64,000 nucleotides of DNA from Hyalella azteca (lineage: Eukaryota > Arthropoda > Malacostraca > Amphipoda > Hyalellidae), in contig NW_025932613.1 in NCBI RefSeq assembly GCF_000764305.2, positions 178,943 to 242,942 on the forward strand, given 5' to 3'. Position 1 is the stretch's first letter; each line of letters starts with the position of its first letter. Positions 12,459-24,580 of this stretch are shown here, piece by piece. A model generated the notes under the pieces. That model made no database searches and was not told the origin of the DNA. It saw nothing but the letters and a program-made list of their open reading frames with translations. A program made the translations under genes and the position numbers.

Positions 12459-12595
12459 ATTTATGATCATGCCACTGCCGCGTGCATTCTTTATGATCAT
12501 GCCACTGCCGCGTGCAGTCTTTATGCTCATGCCACTGCCGCGTGCAGTCTTTATGATCATGCCACTGCCGCGTGCAGTCTTTATGATCATGCCAC
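12459..12595. repeat. Minisatellite, 29-bp unit, about 5 copies, ending at an N
   Basis: Unit TTATGATCATGCCACTGCCG plus CGTGCAGTC. It is broken off by a single N at 12,596, so the true array length is unknown. Confidence 0.92.
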
Positions 12596-12596
12596 N

Positions 12597-13060
12597 TCGT
12601 TGAGACATGGAATTCATAATTGCGGACTCATTATTTTATTGTGCTTCTTCTTGTTTTTGGCGCGTAGAAGTGCGACACAAAACTAAATATATCTCATGGC
12701 AGCCAATCTATTATTTCATCATCATATTTAACATGGTGGCGGTAGAGAAACAGGTTCGCATGCAGGCTATCACTTATGCTCAAATTATCTCTTATGAACA
12801 TCAAACCCTGGCCCCAAATAATCACTGTAGAACATCAAGCACTGTCCTCTAATACCACTTAAGAAAACCAAGCTCTGACCCCAAAAAACCACTTGAAACA
12901 TCAAACTCAAGGCCTCATATTGGAAATTTGTGACGAAGTTAATCGAAACGCAAATTAAGTAAGTTCAACCGCAACTTAAGGGCATCTGACGTTCTTGTTC
13001 CTCACTCCCTTATAATCTGACATGTCCGCCACATGCAAGAGCAGGTGCTTTTACGTATCG
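12597..13060. other. Unassigned spacer
   Basis: No gene. Around 12,785-12,900 a loose repeat of AACATCAAACCCTGGCCCCA-like sequence occurs two to three times. Confidence 0.45.
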
Positions 13061-13074
13061 AACTGCAGCTGCAG

Positions 13075-13432
13075 CTGTGTATGTTTTTGCAGCTGCTGCA
13101 GCTGCTGCAGCTATGCGCCGGCACCTGCATCTTCTGATGTTATTTTTGCTGCAGCTGCATCTGTTAATGCTGTTGCTGCTGTTGATGCTGCTGCATCTGT
13201 TGATACTGTTGCTGCTGTTGATGCTGCTGCATCTGTTGATGCTGCTGCGTCTGTTGATGCTGCTGCATCTGTTGATGCTGTTGCTGCTGTTGATGCTGCT
13301 GCATCTCTTGATGCTGTTGCTGCTGCTGCATCTGTTGATGCTGCTGCATCTGTTGATGCTGCTGCGTCTGTTGATGCTGCTGCATCTGTTCATGCTGCTG
13401 CATCTGTTGATGCTGCTACTTCTGTTGTGGCC
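13075..13432. repeat. CTG/GTT-rich microsatellite, 18-bp higher-order unit
   Basis: Mostly CTG triplets interrupted in a regular pattern: GATGCTGCTGCATCTGTT (18 bp). All six frames stay open because the period is a multiple of three; the frames read as poly-Leu, poly-Ala, or Gln/His-rich peptides. No conserved flanking protein sequence supports a coding role. Confidence 0.9.
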
Positions 13433-13917
13433 GCAGCTCATTCAGCTCATTGTTTTGCAGCTTGCTTGTGCTGTTTATCGCCAGAAATTAGATACTGAAT
13501 CTTCTGATGAACTCTTGATTTTAGGCTTGCCTAAGGTGCTCACCTGAGTATTTGGTTCAGACAATCTGAAGTGTCATCGCACCTATCCAGCTGAGCGTTG
13601 ATCTACGTCCAGCACATCCAGCAAGCGCACCACATCCATCAAGCGCACCACATCCGGCACCACACGATTGGTTGCGGTGCTCATCACCGCCCATCCAATC
13701 GGAGCAGAATTGCCCACTTGAAAACCAGAGCAGGAACACCGCCGGTTCACGGTCGGGTGTAGGTCGGCCGACCGTATTCCTGCCGTAATGTCAACCCGCG
13801 TTAACTTTTTACTTGCCCTAAAAGTCGCGGAGTCGAGCGGTCGCCGCCGCAATCGAAGCCCTCGGGGCCACTTCAGTCTGGATGGCTTCGAGGCAAACCA
13901 TCTGTCGTGAGTTAATT

Positions 13918-14095
13918 AGCTGCCTGCACCAGCTGCCTGCACCAGCTGCCTGTACCAGCTGCCTGCACCAGCTGCCTGTACCAGCTGCCTGCACCAGCTG
14001 CCTGCACCAGCTGCCTGCACCAGCTGCCTGCACCAGCTGCCTGTACCAGCTGCCTCCTCCAGCTGCCTGCACCAGCTGCCTGTACCAGCTCTCTC
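13918..14095. repeat. Minisatellite, 13-bp unit, about 13 copies
   Basis: Unit CTGCCTGCACCAG or CTGCCTGTACCAG in near-perfect tandem. Every junction re-creates CAGCTG. Confidence 0.93.
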
Positions 14096-14982
14096 CTCTA
14101 TTCTTTCCTTTATGATCCAAAAGCTTCAAGAGGAACGTCTGAGTAAAAAAGGTTTTTTCTGCAACTTCATGCACGAATATAAAACACTACCATACAAGAG
14201 CTTTTTGTTCACATTAATTTTTGAGAAAATGAAACAAGAAACGAGAAATGCATAGAAAATGAGAAAAAAGAAGTAATTTTTTTAATCTATACTCATTCGA
14301 TTTACGAGCTACATCTCGAAATAAATTATTCGATTTGCAATGCAAAGATCTAGTACTTTAGAGGACATTTTTTCCATTTTTAAAAGGACTATTTCCATTC
14401 CTCCCCCCCCCCCATCTTGCCGTCAAATACATGTATTTTTGCAATATATAATCCAGTATAACCCAAGTTGTAAATAAGTCAGAAAAATGCTTTTGGAGTC
14501 GCTAGATATTCTTTAAACAAATTGGATGAGGTCTTTCAGTATTGTAGCTCTAGAATCATAGGAAGAGATAAATTTATAAGAGGGCTTATTTTAGAGATTT
14601 TAATTTTTCAGGAGAGAAAAATTAGTAAAATTGAGTGTAAAAAGTAGTAAATGCTAAAAAATTACTTGATACTATAGCCCCATCTTTCTCTTCGCCTATT
14701 ATTCGTATTGAGGGTCCCGACTATCGCACTTTGTTGTTCAGTTTAGCGCGAAAAATAATATACAAATGTAATTTTTCTCAAATATTTATTGTAAAAAATA
14801 GTCATAAAATGGTAATATTTTGCTAATTAGAAACCGCCTCACGCAAAAACTAAAGCACGCAAGAACGTGCGGTCGGTTGTCTTCGAAGCGCCTTGTCCAC
14901 AGCTACAAAATGAGCCAAAAAAAAAGAGGAAAAGCCAACTTTGATATTTTGACCTAGAAGCACCCCTTAACTAATATGACAT
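14096..14982. other. Unassigned AT-rich DNA with poly-C tract
   Basis: No gene. There is a poly-C tract at about 14,401-14,413. The rest is AT-rich with frequent stops. Confidence 0.5.
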
Positions 14983-15048
14983 GAATTAATGCATATTACT
15001 GCATAGAACGTAAATTACTGCATATAACATGAATTACTGCATATGGGA
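14983..15048. repeat. Short tandem repeat (GAATTACTGCATATAACAT)
   Basis: Three to four imperfect copies of a roughly 20-bp unit containing TTACTGCATA. Confidence 0.75.
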
Positions 15049-15395
15049 GTGCGGAATTCATGGCAGATAAGTACACTTTATAGGGGCAACTTTCTATTAA
15101 CTTCAGGCAGTAACAGAATCATGCTCCATTTGTAGCAACTTCCTGTAGAGCGTCTGTAATGTCTTCAGAACGCCTCACGCCCTCTGCCTCTGCCTCACTA
15201 TCCTAACTGAAATAAAACATTGTGCTGCTCGCCGCGCCCTGCCTAAACCTGTTACTCAGAGGCACATTTTACTCAGCTGTAATAAGCGTCGCGCCGCTCC
15301 CCCAATTCCCGCACTAAAACTCCTGTAACTGAAACTCTGCTCCCTCACACTCACTAATAAGACTCGCAGACTTTTCATAGGCGGCTTTTCAGAGA

Positions 15396-15511
15396 CGTAA
15401 GTTTGGCCGACGATGATGCGCGCAGCGTAAGTTTGGCCGACGATGATGCGCGCAGCGTAAGTTTGGCCGACGATGATGCGCGCAGCGTAAGTTTGGCCGA
15501 CGATGATGCGC
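15396..15511. repeat. Tandem repeat, 30-bp unit, 4 copies, virtually identical
   Basis: Units beginning CGTAAGTTTGGCCGACGATG start at 15,396, 15,426, 15,456 and 15,486. The only difference is at the very end of the last copy, so it is either recent or homogenised. Confidence 0.95.
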
Positions 15512-16035
15512 TCATGAACTTCAACAGTAGTTTATGGTAATCGCAGCGTTTGATTCGTTTGAGCTGAGCACCTTTAGTACGTATTTGGCTGCATCAACCG
15601 TCGTCAATGTTATTCAACTGAGGTCAAGGCTGCCGCTGCTTCTGGAGCTTATACGGCGCAGACACCGAATTTCCACGCAGACTTCTGACTGCGCCATTGG
15701 CTGCGTGCTGCTTACTTATGAATTACGGTCGGTGTATCGATGGCCGACGGTACGCCGGGGAAAATATGCCGGTCATTATCAGCAATAACTGCAAGGAAGT
15801 GTGGACGGTGAAGGTTAAAACGACTGCGTAATTGGTGAGCTGTGGCATCGTTGTTTCAACGTACCATGTAAATGGCTGGAGATATGTCCAAAACTCGACC
15901 CAATTAGTCCCATTGTCAATTAGTGACATTATCCATTAGTCGTATAATCAATTAGTCCCATTATCCAATATGGTAATCACCAGCAGCGCTCCGGGTCCGG
16001 GTTTTTGCTCCAGTTTTCTTCCAGCTCGATACGAC

Positions 16036-16952
16036 AAGTAATTCCACGTACTTTAAGATCGTTGTTGCTCTAACTATAGAGTCTTTGTTGTATCAATAAA
16101 TCGAAGTTTCTCGCGGCCGCTCCATGTCGATCACACCGGGGGTTGCGGCGGTGATCCCAGCCCGCGACTGCAGGCGGGTGGTCGTGTTTGCCTGACGGGG
16201 ACCTGTAAAGAAATATCTTCGTGCGAACTTTGGTCGCTCTCATACGCAGCTGTTGTATTATGTATACGCAGCCGCTGTTATACGCAGCTGCTGCTGACGC
16301 TTGTTTCCTCAGCAGCCGTGTTTGGCATGTATCTCACGCTGCCCTCGTACTGCCCACGCACTGCCTTCACGCTGCCCCTGCCCTCACACGGCCCTCACGC
16401 TGCCCTCGCACTGCCCTCGTACTGCCCTCGCACTGCCCTCGCACTGTTCTCACGCGTCCCTCACTCTACCCTCGGCAGATATATACAAACTACACCCACG
16501 TCTTTATAACATTCATGGGCTCCACAAAGTCTTGTTGCATGCAAAATTTTTACACTTCCAGCGATCTAATTATTTATTAAAATTATAATCATAGTGATAA
16601 ATCTATTTGCTCTTACGAAACGTTTATAATAATTATTCAGATGATGGGCTCCTGTGACCAAATGTGTGGCGTATGACAACCGTTGTATATCAGTGAAAGA
16701 TTAGCTTGTGTAGGGAATAAATAGTTGTGTGAATAAGATTGTCTTGTGTAAGCAATAAAAAGTGCTATTCCAGTGTTGATCCTGTGCTGTGCCAGTGCTG
16801 TCCATATGCTGTGCCTGTGCTGTGAGTGTGCTGTGCCTGTGCTGTGCCTGTGCTGTGCCAGTGCTGTGCCTGTGCTGTACCTGTGCTGTGCCTGTGCTGT
16901 GCTGTACCTGTGCTGTGCTGTGCCTGTGCTGTGCTGTGCCTGTGCTGTGCTG
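16036..16952 (+). repeat. Composite interspersed repeat, copy A
   Basis: The element has five parts in order. (1) A 124-bp conserved head (about 16,036-16,159) contains AATAAATCGAAG and CGCGGCCGCTCC. (2) A TTATACGCAGCTGCT-type repeat lies at about 16,240-16,297. (3) A CTCACGCTGCCCT-type repeat spans about 16,333-16,470. (4) A 308-bp unique core spans 16,471-16,778. (5) A TGTGCTGTGCC-type repeat runs from about 16,779 to the adapter at 16,953. Parts 1, 3, 4 and 5 recur in the same order and orientation at 24.4-25.4 kb with substitutions and small indels. It is therefore a dispersed family and not an assembly copy. No coding capacity, inverted ends or target duplication was found, so its class is unknown. 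Its right end is lost at an adapter join. Confidence 0.78.
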
Positions 16953-16990
16953 CTGTCTCTTATACACATCTAGATGTGTATAAGAGACAG
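16953..16990. other. Nextera mate-pair junction adapter (artefact)
   Basis: The 19-base Tn5 mosaic end CTGTCTCTTATACACATCT is followed directly by its reverse complement. This 38-base palindrome is the known circularisation junction of the Illumina Nextera mate-pair protocol. It is vector sequence. DNA on its two sides came from opposite ends of a library fragment and need not be adjacent in the genome. Confidence 0.97.
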
Positions 16991-17303
16991 GTTATACGCA
17001 GCTGCTGTTATACGCAGCTGCTGTTATACGCAGCTGCTGTTATACGCAGCTGCTGTTATACGCAGCTGCTGTTATACGCAGCTGCTGTTATACGCAGCTG
17101 CTGTTATACGCAGCTGCTGTTATACGCAGCTGCTGTTATACGCAGCTGCTGTTATACGCAGCTGCTGTTATACGCAGCTGCTGTTATACGCAGCTGCTGT
17201 TATACGCAGCTGCTGTTATACGCAGCTGCTGTTATACGCAGCTGCTGTTATACGCAGCTGCTGTTATACGCAGCTGCTGTTATACGCAGCTGCTGTTATA
17301 CGC
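16991..17303. repeat. Perfect 16-bp array between adapter and N
   Basis: About 19.5 identical copies of GTTATACGCAGCTGCT, with no variation, between the adapter and the N at 17,304. A short, slightly degenerate version of the same unit occurs inside copy A (16,240-16,297). The array probably belongs to the composite repeat family, but its copy number and placement are assembler products. Confidence 0.9.
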
Positions 17304-17311
17304 NCCTATCT

Positions 17312-17349
17312 CTGTCTCTTATACACATCTAGATGTGTATAAGAGACAG
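17312..17349. other. Nextera mate-pair junction adapter (artefact)
   Basis: A second complete 38-base double mosaic end, eight bases after the N at 17,304. With the first one it brackets the 16-bp array on both sides. Confidence 0.97.
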
Positions 17350-17408
17350 GTATGAAGCAACATCATTGGTATGAAGCAACATCATTGGTATGAAGTAATG
17401 TCATTCGC
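17350..17408. repeat. Tandem repeat, about 20-bp unit, 3 copies
   Basis: Unit GTATGAAGCAACATCATTG directly after the adapter; the third copy is diverged. Confidence 0.85.
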
Positions 17409-18674
17409 AGTTATTTAGTATATATCGTCTATTCTCTGAATAGATTAAGCGTGTAAAAGCAGAAATGTCAAACATATACGTTTGTGTATTGTTTCTATTT
17501 ATGTCTCTCTCTTCAAACAAGGATTGAATTATTTCAGAGCGAATTCTCCATCCCTAGTTTTAGGTTCTCTTGGACCGTTTTACTCGGAATCCTAGAATAA
17601 TTTACAACTGGATCAGAGTTCGTCTGTTATTCACCGGCCATTTTTGAATCTCCCACATATTCCTCATCTCCTTTTTGCCTGGTTAAATATCCCCTAATTT
17701 TTCTTAATCTAATGTTAGGACAAAAAATGTTTAACCCGAAAGATTCGAAAGCACTTATCCTGATGAAATATTCCAACCTAAACAATTTTAGAAAGAATCC
17801 TCAATCCATTGGTGTTAAGAACAACCCTGTGTATGTGGTTGTGCGCTGTGCACTTCCGTTTAAGATCGCAATCGATTTCCATGTGTCAAAATACCCTTCG
17901 CAGTTTCCAGATAGTAAAATTTCTCCCCTGTAGGAATTCGTAAAAATCAGCGACAAAAAGCAATGGGAAAATATAGTCAATAAAGTTCAATGCGAGGAAT
18001 CGATGAAGCTTTCCCCGTATGCGTATTAAATATTCTGATTGTATATATACGCCGTCCACGAGCAGTCGCAAAATATGCATTGGAGAATTTACGGAATATA
18101 ATTTATTATTCTGCCTTGTGGCGATTTATTTTTCCGCGTGAAAAGTTTTTTATCGCCGTGCGATTTTGCGTTAACACATCGTGGGCTGTTGGCTGTGCAT
18201 GTTTGGACCAGCTCTCATCGTACCATTTCGTCGCAATGTGCTTTGAATGATTGAATATTTTGGTGAAATATACCGTTCGATAAGATTGTTAAAATGGTTG
18301 TGAAATTACACAATTTTCTTAAAAAATAATTAATGGATTGGCATCTGTTAATTCATCTAGCCTGGCTCAGTTCACTTCTGCAGATTCAATGGTCGCCGAC
18401 AGATATTCCAATTAAAAATAAACATGACTTTTTAAACTGACATTGAAGTCGAGGTGAGCCTTGTCTTCAAATATAAGTTCTCTCTGATTTATGAAAATAA
18501 AAAAAAACATAATTTGCGAATTAACCATATGTGAGTAGAATAATCAAGGTAGCTTTCAGCAAACGTTAATAGACGACAAATTAGCGAAGCATTTTATTCT
18601 ACGGCAGCGCGCTTGCGCATGGCTCGCCCCGAGATAAACTGTCACTTAATTGGTGCGAACTCCGTGACTTGGCG
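17409..18674. other. Unassigned AT-rich DNA
   Basis: No recognisable coding sequence. Open frames of 60-86 codons (for example 17,712-17,933 and 17,990-18,250) show no domain or splice structure. Confidence 0.5.
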
Positions 18675-18748
18675 TAGCTCATGCCTCATTGATGGCATGA
18701 GTTCATGCCTCAATAATGGCATGTGCTCATGCCTCAATAATTGCGTCC
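18675..18748. repeat. Tandem repeat, about 26-bp unit, 3 copies
   Basis: Imperfect copies of GCTCATGCCTCAATAATGGC. Each unit contains a small CATGCC/GGCATG inverted pair. Confidence 0.8.
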
Positions 18749-21132
18749 CATCCTTCTTGCTCTTCGTGCCGAGCGGCCGAGCAAATGGCGCTCTGGAAAA
18801 AGTCTCGCCTAATCTCGCCTTCCCGTCAAAATGAGGCGCCGCGTCGGGGAGCTTTGAGAGAAATTGCAAACTTGAGTTCTGACTTGCCTTAGGAACATAT
18901 AAGTTCCTATTAGCTTTTGGAACGTTTCAGTTTTGTAAAACGTTTCTGTCCGATTTAGTCAAGTCGTACATCGTAGTTTCCGATTTCCTTCAACCAGATT
19001 CAAGTTCCGATTTTGTCTAGGCAGAAGTAACTTCTGATTTTTTTCAAGAGGATTCAGTTTCCGATTTCACTCAAACAGGTTCAAGTGTTGTTGAGTGTCT
19101 TCTATACCGCTGCGGTTCATGAAGAAATGACCAAGTTTGTGGTCTAAGAATGGCATTTCGGTTATGGTTAGCAGCTTGCAGAGCACTCAAATACTCACGT
19201 GAATAAATATTTAGAAATGGACAAGCTAAAAGCTAAGTCAAGTATTCATTGTTCTGTCGATGTAGAAATAGTCTTTCTCCATAACAGCAACAATTCTAAC
19301 TCCGCTTTAAATACGTGACAAATCTTTCTCAGAAGTGAGGTATTATTCGAGCAATTCTAAATGTAGAGACGTCAGATAAGAAAACAGATATTTAAGTGTT
19401 TCTAAAAAATTAAGTTCATTATGAAGTAATTTTTAAAAATTTATTGCTTCCTTTAGCATAAGAACAGTTGAAGAACTCCGATTTGAGGTCAGCCATCCAA
19501 CAAAATGAGCTCCAAGTTACTGCACAGGAGCTCAAATATCTACCAAACCTATGTCTGCTCTAAACTTGGGAAAGCGAGTTGAATTTTCCCCGATACGTTC
19601 AATTTAGAAACGGAGTCCGGGTTAACCTTTTTTTCTCCGCGTTATATTGGGATTCAAAAGACGCCGGTTTGCTGCCGATACATTCGATGCCCGTTATTAC
19701 TTTGAATTTTGTCCGAGAAGAGAACAAGAAGAAAGGTTTGGTACTCCTGCCGCTTGCTTAGCCTACCAGATTACACTCCGTTTTTTTTTAATTCGAACAA
19801 CCCATTCACTTGAAGAACTTGCCACTCGTACAACTTAACACTTCTACAACTTAATTGAATGTACTTCTTAATACTACTACATATACTTGACTTGTGTTGC
19901 AAAATATTTTTACAACATTAATATTAGGCGATTTGTTTACTTGCTCTCGTTGCCACACTCAAGACCTCCCAAATACTACCACCTCCTGGCAGGTAGACAG
20001 GTGCTGTACAGGATAGTCTGGATAGATATACTCTGCAATTTAAAATTTACGCTAAATTTGTCATCACGAATCCCGCATTGTGTTGATATTTTAGAAAATA
20101 ACGAATGTATTTCAATGAATCCCTCGTTCTAACCAACATTGAGCACAGAACTCCTAATCATCTCTCTGTTTAAAATTCCAAGCCAATTTCAATCGTTGTA
20201 TTTTCGATTACAATTAAACAAACGAACTTAGAAGTATCATTTCAGCCTAAAAATTCTCCCTTCCTCCCAAGTTTTGAAATCCTATCCTATTCTCAAACTG
20301 TGAACGAATTTATAGGTTCTTGAAATATCCCGACTAGTATAGTACGTGACCCAGCATTCCCTACGTATACGTATATGTGGTGCCAGGCCTATATATACTT
20401 TCAAAAAAAAAGTTAAGAGATCGTAAGTTAATCAGCCAATCATTGACGGCCTTTCAAGCAAAATCCACCAATCATACACAAGAAAATAGAGCGAAAGTAC
20501 TTACGTTCACTTAGCGAGTTTTTGAAAGTATGGCCCCAGACACATAAACTTGAACCTGCCTATAAAATTTTAATTTTTATTTTTGATACCATCACATCCT
20601 CACCCCGTATGCACTGCCGCTGGCACATCGCAAAAATTGTCTTCCCTCAAAAGAGCTGCATTTTTATAGGCAAGCCTATGTTTATTGAAATTACATAGCC
20701 TATTTATGGCCATTCTCCAGCAACAGAGTCTGTAATATCCTTGAAACCTTCCCGCACATGCTCATAGTCGGCAATTGAGTGCCACTTCTTATGCCGATTC
20801 ATATTCCTCTCCGAAACAAAGGTGAATGAAACTGGACCATTCATATACGAAGATGAATGGATTACGAGCGTGTGCGAGCCAGTCAATGTTGGTTGGATTA
20901 TCGCTGGTCTTTCGTATTGCGGTGGCCGAAATCATGTATGCCAAGATTTTCAATAGGGTAGGACAGCGAGGGGAAATAAGGGTAAGATGAAGATGGTCTA
21001 CGTAAGCCAGACCCTCAATCCAACTATTGCTGGCTTAAGTTTAACGGCGGCGCTCAGGACACGGGAAACCTTTCATTATTGACGCCTGAGCGAGCAGAAA
21101 GGCCGTGCTGATTGATGTCTAATTGGACCAAG
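18749..21132. other. Unassigned DNA
   Basis: No gene recognised. At 18,890-19,085 words like AAGTTCCGATTTT recur irregularly, suggesting an old degraded tandem repeat. The rest is AT-rich. Confidence 0.45.
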
Positions 21133-21303
21133 TTTGCTCATCCTGTTCTCTATGTTGATCATGAGCAGCAGAACATTGTACCAAGACTATACATCCTGTT
21201 CTCTATGTTGATCATGAGCAGCAGAACATTGTACCAGGACTGTACATCCTGTTCTCTATATTGATCATGAGCAGCAGAACATTGTACCAGGACTGTACAC
21301 TCT
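21133..21303. repeat. Tandem repeat, 53-bp unit, 3 copies
   Basis: Unit containing GTTCTCTATGTTGATCATGA then GCAGCAGAACATTGTACCAG, with a few substitutions. Confidence 0.92.
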
Positions 21304-21453
21304 GTAGCAGAGTACATCCCTATTACCAGTCGACGGCAGCTGTGAGCTCTACTCTGCTGGGGGAGGAGCCAGGGGTTGCATGGGTTTTGCTGCTCCTGAA
21401 CGTTAGTGTCAACGAAGTAAAATGTTTTTATTAATTAGAGTTGAATATTCCCT

Positions 21454-21807
21454 CCCAGCAGGCAATGTCAGGTTGAATCAACGCTGATTCAACGAAACTC
21501 GCGACGTTAAATAACGTTGAATATTAGTTTAGAATGACAATTGAAGCAACGTCATTTTTTCAACATCGTACATTTCGACGATGTTTCAACCTTTAAATCG
21601 TGTTGACATCCAACGACGAGATCGCGAATATATATATGCGATTTTAAAGTCAAAATTTAACACGATTTCAACGATGAAACAACATCGAAATGAACGATGT
21701 TGAAAAAATGACACTTCAATTTTCATTCTAAACTAATAATCAACGTTATTTCAATGTCGTGAGTTCCGTTGAATCAACGTTGATTCAACCTGACATTGCC
21801 TGCTGGG
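21454..21807. mobile_element. MITE-like palindromic element, 354 bp
   Basis: The ends are perfect inverted repeats for the first 20 or so bases: CCCAGCAGGCAATGTCAGGT on the left and its complement ending TGCCTGCTGGG on the right. The inverted similarity extends with mismatches almost to the centre (around 21,640), so the whole element can fold on itself. It has no coding capacity, as expected of a non-autonomous DNA transposon. The superfamily is uncertain and no clear target duplication is visible beyond a possible CT. Exact copies of its left third occur at 24,671-24,787, but that copy is an assembly chimera. Confidence 0.85.
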
Positions 21808-21811
21808 CTGT

Positions 21812-21970
21812 TTGAGTAATTATTGCTCTTCCGTCAGAGTAATCATTGCGTTTTCATTAGAGCAATAATTTCGGCTCCATTAAACCATTAGAAAAATATT
21901 TGTGCCTCCACTTGAGCAATAATTTCGGCTCCATTAGAGAAATTGTTGTACCTCCATTAGAGTTCCCCCT
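21812..21970. repeat. Degenerate tandem repeat (AGAGCAATAATTTCGGCTCC)
   Basis: Four to five diverged copies of a 25-45-bp unit built on ATTAGAGCAATAATTTCGGC. Confidence 0.7.
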
Positions 21971-24436
21971 AGAATTGACATCATAATGCGTGGTTCACGA
22001 ACCATTCTCGCTGGTTCCGTGGATTCGTTTTCTCTGCCCAATCCTAATTTGGGCCCCGAATAACTGAGGAAGTTTGGCAGCTTCGGCTCGCAGTACGAGC
22101 GACTCCTGACGCCATATTTCTGGCAGCCGAAGACGGGTTTCTATTTCTTCGCTGAAAAATTCTGACGTTTTTATTTGGTTTAAGTTTTGCGTTGAGTCTT
22201 TTAGACGTCACATGGCCGAGCTTTTTCCACGGCGGCTGTTGTAACGGAAACAAAAGCTCTGGTTTTTGCTTCGGGAGCTCCGCTTTTCTGCTCCTGATTG
22301 GGGTTTTAGGGTCCTCTTCCCTACGTACCCGATGGGAGTTTTCGTTGACATTTATTTTTCTAATAAAATTGATAGACGAATTGTCGCAACTTAGTCAAAA
22401 ACTAAACTTACATTGAAATTTTTATGCGCGTGCGTCATCAGACGTTTTGCTTATTGAAAATGAGAATGTCGATTTCGAAATTATTGAAGAATTCTATCAA
22501 GTGAAACTAAATCTGAAGTGTTATTTATTGACCAATTTGCTAAGTTATGCACTAGCTTAATGCCATCAACCTGAACGAAATGAAAGCTATGCGGTTAGGG
22601 GCAAAATCGAATGGAAACGAATTTAGAAATTAAGTTCTTTCATCACGCTTCATTTACCATATGTTACCTCGAAGTCCTTTAGTTTACGAAGCACAGGCGA
22701 GGAGAGCTTTGTGTTAACTCGTCTATTGATCATCCACTACAATTTAACTTTAAATGTCGCTATTTTAATATATCACTTCTACGAAACCTGACGCTTTCCA
22801 ATAAGACCAAAAAGCAAGACATTGAGACCCAACTTCAGCATTAGGACTTCATGGTTTGCGGGAGAAACTTGGGAACTCGTGTTAGGAATTAAAGTTGACT
22901 ATGCCACAGCCAATGTTAACGAGCTTGCCCTCAACTTCTCACGGAGTTCGAATGAAAATTGTGTCGATAATTAACGAGCCTCTGCCTCCCAAGATTGACG
23001 ACTCAAAGGTTGCAGCCTGGGCACCAGCCCGGTGAAGTTTGCACTCAGTTCGGCTTTTATTCAGGTATGGAGCATGCAACTTATTGGCATTTTCAAACAT
23101 TTACTTTCTATTTTTTTTTATTTCCGATCTTCCTTTCACGCATTCCCTTGCACAGGCATTTAGACTCGGAAACCTCTTCATACTCTCCCTTTCTCGCCGT
23201 CTTCGAAGCGCCGTTTTTACCTGCTTGTCCAAGTCTCAGGCGCCGGCAAATCGCTTTTATAAGCAAAAAAAGCCTCGCTCAAACTGGACCATTTTGGAAG
23301 CCGTCATGAATCACTAAGACTCAACTAAAGCTTTCCCCGAAATTCCGCAACTGAAGTAAAATATTTCAGGAATGATCGATGGAGCAACGCTGTCGGCCGC
23401 AACTTTTGCGCCGCTACCTTGATAAAATCCAGTGGCCATTTAGCGCCGGAATAACGGCGGCCACATGTTGGCCATCTATATACCAGCCATGCGTTCTTAA
23501 TGCAGCGTGGGAGCTGGGGCAACTGGTGCTGTAATATTTCAATGGGTATATTTTGGGACACTGGTTGACATATCTGGTGTTGTCGGCGCATCCCATTCAA
23601 ATGGAAACTTCGTTTCAGTGCTTTGGATTATATATTTTTTCTTTGTCATTTATTTGACCATTTATTTTTAGTGCAGTTGAGTCAATCTCTGGCGAATTTT
23701 TGTAACAGAGTGCACCAACTTACAATAACGTCAATTAGTAATTTAGATAGTTTATTTCATTTATTGTAATAATAAATTATCAAGGAAAGAAGTAAATGCA
23801 CTTTTTGAATAAAAAAAGTTTTGATTTGTATATTGATTATGACTTCATGAATTGTGCTATGATTTGTTAGCGTCGGTTTAGCATAGAAGGCGTCTAAGAA
23901 AGACGTTGTTAGAATTTCCGCGTGATCGGGCACGGCAATGATTGCTCTAAGAGAGGGTTGTGGCGAAATGTTTTATTTTTAATTAATGTGGGGTGAAGCT
24001 AGCTTCAAAGTTAATTTGCATCCAGCATTACTTTTGATATCTTACCTCAAATAACGATAATATCTCAGCACGCTCAGATGCCCTTTATCAATATTCCATC
24101 TTCTTGTCATTACCGGAAAAGGTTTATGTGTAGATTGTTCCGGTCGCCATATTGGGACCGAATTGATCACGAATATTCTTCGCCGTAATAATGGCCGTGT
24201 TGGTCCAAGCAGCCGTATACCGCGTCAATACTACTGTGTCAGCACGACCGTATTTCGCAGTCCTTCTGTCTTCAGAGGTGCATCTGTAGTTTCTTCTCGC
24301 CTTCTCTTAATAAATGATGATGTCAGCTTGAGGCCATGGACTGTGACCACACTCTCAAATGATATCTGTTGCGTCGTGCTCGTTTTTTGAATGATCTGAA
24401 ATTGTCATCCGTCATATTGCTTTTATGGTTAATTAA
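21971..24436. other. Unassigned intergenic DNA
   Basis: Nothing recognisable. Overlapping open frames near 22,040-22,420 and 22,995-23,600 show no family signature. Confidence 0.45.
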
Positions 24437-24561
24437 CCAAGTAATTCCCCGTACATTAAGATCGTTGTTGCTCTAACTATAGAGTCTTTGTTGTATCAAT
24501 AAATCGAAGTTTCTCGCGGCCGCTCCATGTCGATCACACCGGGGGTTGCGGCGGTGATCCC
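24437..24561 (+). repeat. Composite interspersed repeat, copy B, head
   Basis: Matches 16,036-16,159 with only a few differences (for example CCCCGTACATTAAG against CCACGTACTTTAAG). It is cut off at a mosaic end at 24,562, so the interior of this copy is missing from the assembly. Confidence 0.88.
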
Positions 24562-24580
24562 CTGTCTCTTATACACATCT
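24562..24580. other. Single Tn5 mosaic end (artefact)
   Basis: CTGTCTCTTATACACATCT, one half of the junction found elsewhere. It separates the head of copy B from a misplaced 207-base fragment. Confidence 0.96.

Noticed and set aside
16036..16160. Head of the composite repeat as the 3' end of an LTR (AATAAA followed by GATCACA)
   Set aside because: Both copies start at the same left boundary, with no TG end, no upstream LTR body, and no primer-binding site. Class left open.
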